Assembly: GCF_012034175.1 (NCBI RefSeq)
Contig: NZ_JAATEJ010000020.1
Span: 113,003 to 177,002, forward strand
Length of the DNA: 64,000 nucleotides
Direction of reading: 5' to 3'
Source of the DNA: Actinacidiphila epipremni
GTDB lineage: Bacteria; Actinomycetota; Actinomycetes; Streptomycetales; Streptomycetaceae
The notes beneath the pieces were generated by a model. The model did no database searches and was not told the DNA's origin. It saw only the letters and a list, made by a program, of their open reading frames with translations. The translations under genes and the position numbers were made by a program. Positions 63,153-64,000 of this stretch are shown piece after piece. How positions within the stretch are numbered: the stretch's first letter is position 1; every line of letters begins with the position of its first letter.

Positions 63153-63182
63153 GGCCCCCGCCTCCCCACCGAGGCGGGGGCC
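63153..63182 (+). terminator. Terminator after ahcY
   Basis: GGCCCCCGCCTC (63153-63164) and GAGGCGGGGGCC (63171-63182) form a perfect 12-bp stem with a 6-base loop, without a T-run. It lies 24 bases before the next ATG. Confidence 0.75.
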
Positions 63183-63205
63183 TCGCCCGATCCCGGGAAC
63201 CCGCC

Positions 63206-63820
63206 ATGCCCCGAGGCCGCTACTCGCTCCACGACACCCACGACCACACCCCCCTGGGAGAAGAACACTTCCACTGCGCCACCGGCCCCGCCGGCTGGCG
63301 CTACACGGCGCAGACCACCCGCCCCGACGGCGCCCACGCCGGCTCCGTCGACCTCACCCTCGACGACCTCGGCCGCCCCATCCGCCTCGAACTGCACGCC
63401 TCGGCCTGGCAGGTCCGCGCCGCCGCCCTCGACGGCGTCACCTGGGTACGCACCGACCCCACCGGCGAACACGCCCAGGAGGGCAACGCCCCCGCCCACA
63501 CCTTCACCGGCGCCTCACCCGCCTTCCTCGTCGCCACCGCCCGCCTGCTGCGCCTCACCCCGGGCGGCCCCGCGACCCGCGTCCGCCTCGTCGCCTTCCG
63601 GCCGCCCGTCCTCGCCCCCCTCACCGTGGACCAGTCCTGGTCCCTGCTCACCAGGACAGCACACCCCGCCGACACCGGTTTCCTGCCTGTGGACAACTAC
63701 CTGGTGTCCGACCTGTCCACCGGCGAGCAGCACGAGGTCCACCTGGCGGGCGACGTCGTCCTCGCCGCCCCCGGCATCGAGCTGGAAGACCTCGACACGC
63801 CGCCGTCGACCTTCGGGTGA
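63206..63820 (+). CDS. Conserved-looking hypothetical protein
   Basis: 204 residues, ATG just after a terminator and with a weak GGGAAC ribosome site. A His-rich start (HDTHDHTPLGEEHFHC) is followed by alternating hydrophobic/polar strands (WRYTAQTTRPDG, SVDLTLDDLGRPIRLELHASAWQVRAAALDGVTWVR). This suggests a beta-sandwich or beta-barrel that could bind a lipid. No signal peptide and no family I recognise with certainty. Confidence 0.7.
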   Translation: MPRGRYSLHDTHDHTPLGEEHFHCATGPAGWRYTAQTTRPDGAHAGSVDLTLDDLGRPIRLELHASAWQVRAAALDGVTWVRTDPTGEHAQEGNAPAHTFTGASPAFLVATARLLRLTPGGPATRVRLVAFRPPVLAPLTVDQSWSLLTRTAHPADTGFLPVDNYLVSDLSTGEQHEVHLAGDVVLAAPGIELEDLDTPPSTFG

Positions 63821-63821
63821 T

Positions 63822-63850
63822 TTGACGCTCCTGGGGGCAGGATGTAGGTT
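63822..63850 (+). promoter_or_regulatory. Strong vegetative promoter at the right edge
   Basis: TTGACG (63822-63827), an exact 17-base spacer and TAGGTT (63845-63850). It starts one base after the preceding stop codon and drives rightwards out of the window. Confidence 0.75.
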
Positions 63851-63889
63851 AGAACGGTTGTCAGGAGCTGGGGTTCCCGGCCCTGAACA

Positions 63890-64000
63890 ATGCAGATCCT
63901 TGCCACGTCGCCGGACGACGACACCACAGCCCCGAATCGGGAGAAATCTCGTACGGGGCAAACGTGTCCCCGAAGGCGGGTGGTAATTCCGACGGAAAAT
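63890..64000 (+). CDS. Possible start of a gene running off the right edge
   Basis: An ATG about 33 bases after the predicted transcript start opens a frame that stays open for 37 codons to the edge (MQILATSPDDDTTAPN...). Codon use is poor for this genome (AAT, TCT, ATT, AAA) and no ribosome site is visible, so the stretch may equally be an untranslated leader. Confidence 0.25.
   Translation, partial: MQILATSPDDDTTAPNREKSRTGQTCPRRRVVIPTEN

Overview
The window is chromosomal DNA of a Streptomyces-type actinomycete. Base composition is very GC-rich, GTG and TTG starts are common, and one protein (49009-49272) is nearly identical to the developmental regulator WhiB as I remember it from S. coelicolor. 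Other actinomycete marks are a SigB/SigF-type sigma factor with an anti-sigma/antagonist pair, F420 biosynthesis genes, LCP ligases and an LAXTG sortase substrate. The parts hang together as core chromosome. I see no insertion sequence, phage, CRISPR, rRNA or tRNA gene.

Layout, left to right. 1-9.5 kb: partial SGNH hydrolase, cystathionine beta-synthase, a MatB-like malonyl-CoA synthetase, an MMPL exporter, small membrane proteins and an RpiR/SIS regulator. 9.5-16.9 kb: histidine catabolism (hutU, an M20 amidohydrolase, hutF, hutI) beside a divergent fold-type-III PLP enzyme. 16.9-19.1 kb: sigma factor with anti-sigma antagonist and anti-sigma kinase (SigI/ArsI/PrsI type). 19.2-31 kb: MocR/AhpD pair, a two-component system, GtrA, purK-purE, dipeptidase, VOC protein, UDP-glucose dehydrogenase, acyl-CoA dehydrogenase and an LAXTG surface protein. 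31-44 kb: six LytR-CpsA-Psr (LCP) proteins on the minus strand, interrupted by a thioesterase and a family-2 glycosyltransferase, then a TIGR03089 protein. 44-48.4 kb: AlkA-type DNA glycosylase, fbiB-fbiA (F420) and cysteine dioxygenase preceded by a tiny Cys-rich ORF. 49-64 kb: whiB, a 1284-residue membrane glycosyltransferase with a DUF5719 partner, a zincin-like protein, DUF3499, manB, Trm112-like, SIS protein, manA, a cation efflux protein, ahcY and the beginning of whatever follows.

From memory, much of the 23-63 kb gene content also sits together in Mycobacterium tuberculosis (ahcY, manA, a SIS protein, manB, DUF3499 and zincin proteins, whiB2, fbiA-fbiB, one LCP gene beside a TIGR03089 gene, an acyl-CoA dehydrogenase, purE-purK, GtrA). 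This looks like an ancient actinobacterial neighbourhood. Against that background the expansion to six LCP genes, one of them lacking its catalytic motifs, stands out.

Themes: surface polysaccharide and wall-polymer synthesis (manA/manB, UDP-glucose dehydrogenase, GtrA, glycosyltransferases, LCP); sulfur/methyl metabolism (ahcY makes homocysteine, CBS consumes it, cysteine dioxygenase removes cysteine); and stress/development control (sigma partner switch, WhiB, RpiR, two-component system).

The observation most worth following is an unannotated 32-codon ORF (48307-48405, minus) with seven Cys codons. It has a leaderless-type promoter, sits 77 bases upstream of cysteine dioxygenase, and its stop codon lies 6 bases before a hairpin. 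It looks like a cysteine-sensing leader peptide. Other candidates are a catalytically degenerate LCP paralogue, a long structured leader before ahcY, an M20 enzyme in the hutG position, and about ten genes whose -10 box lies 6-9 bases before the start codon.
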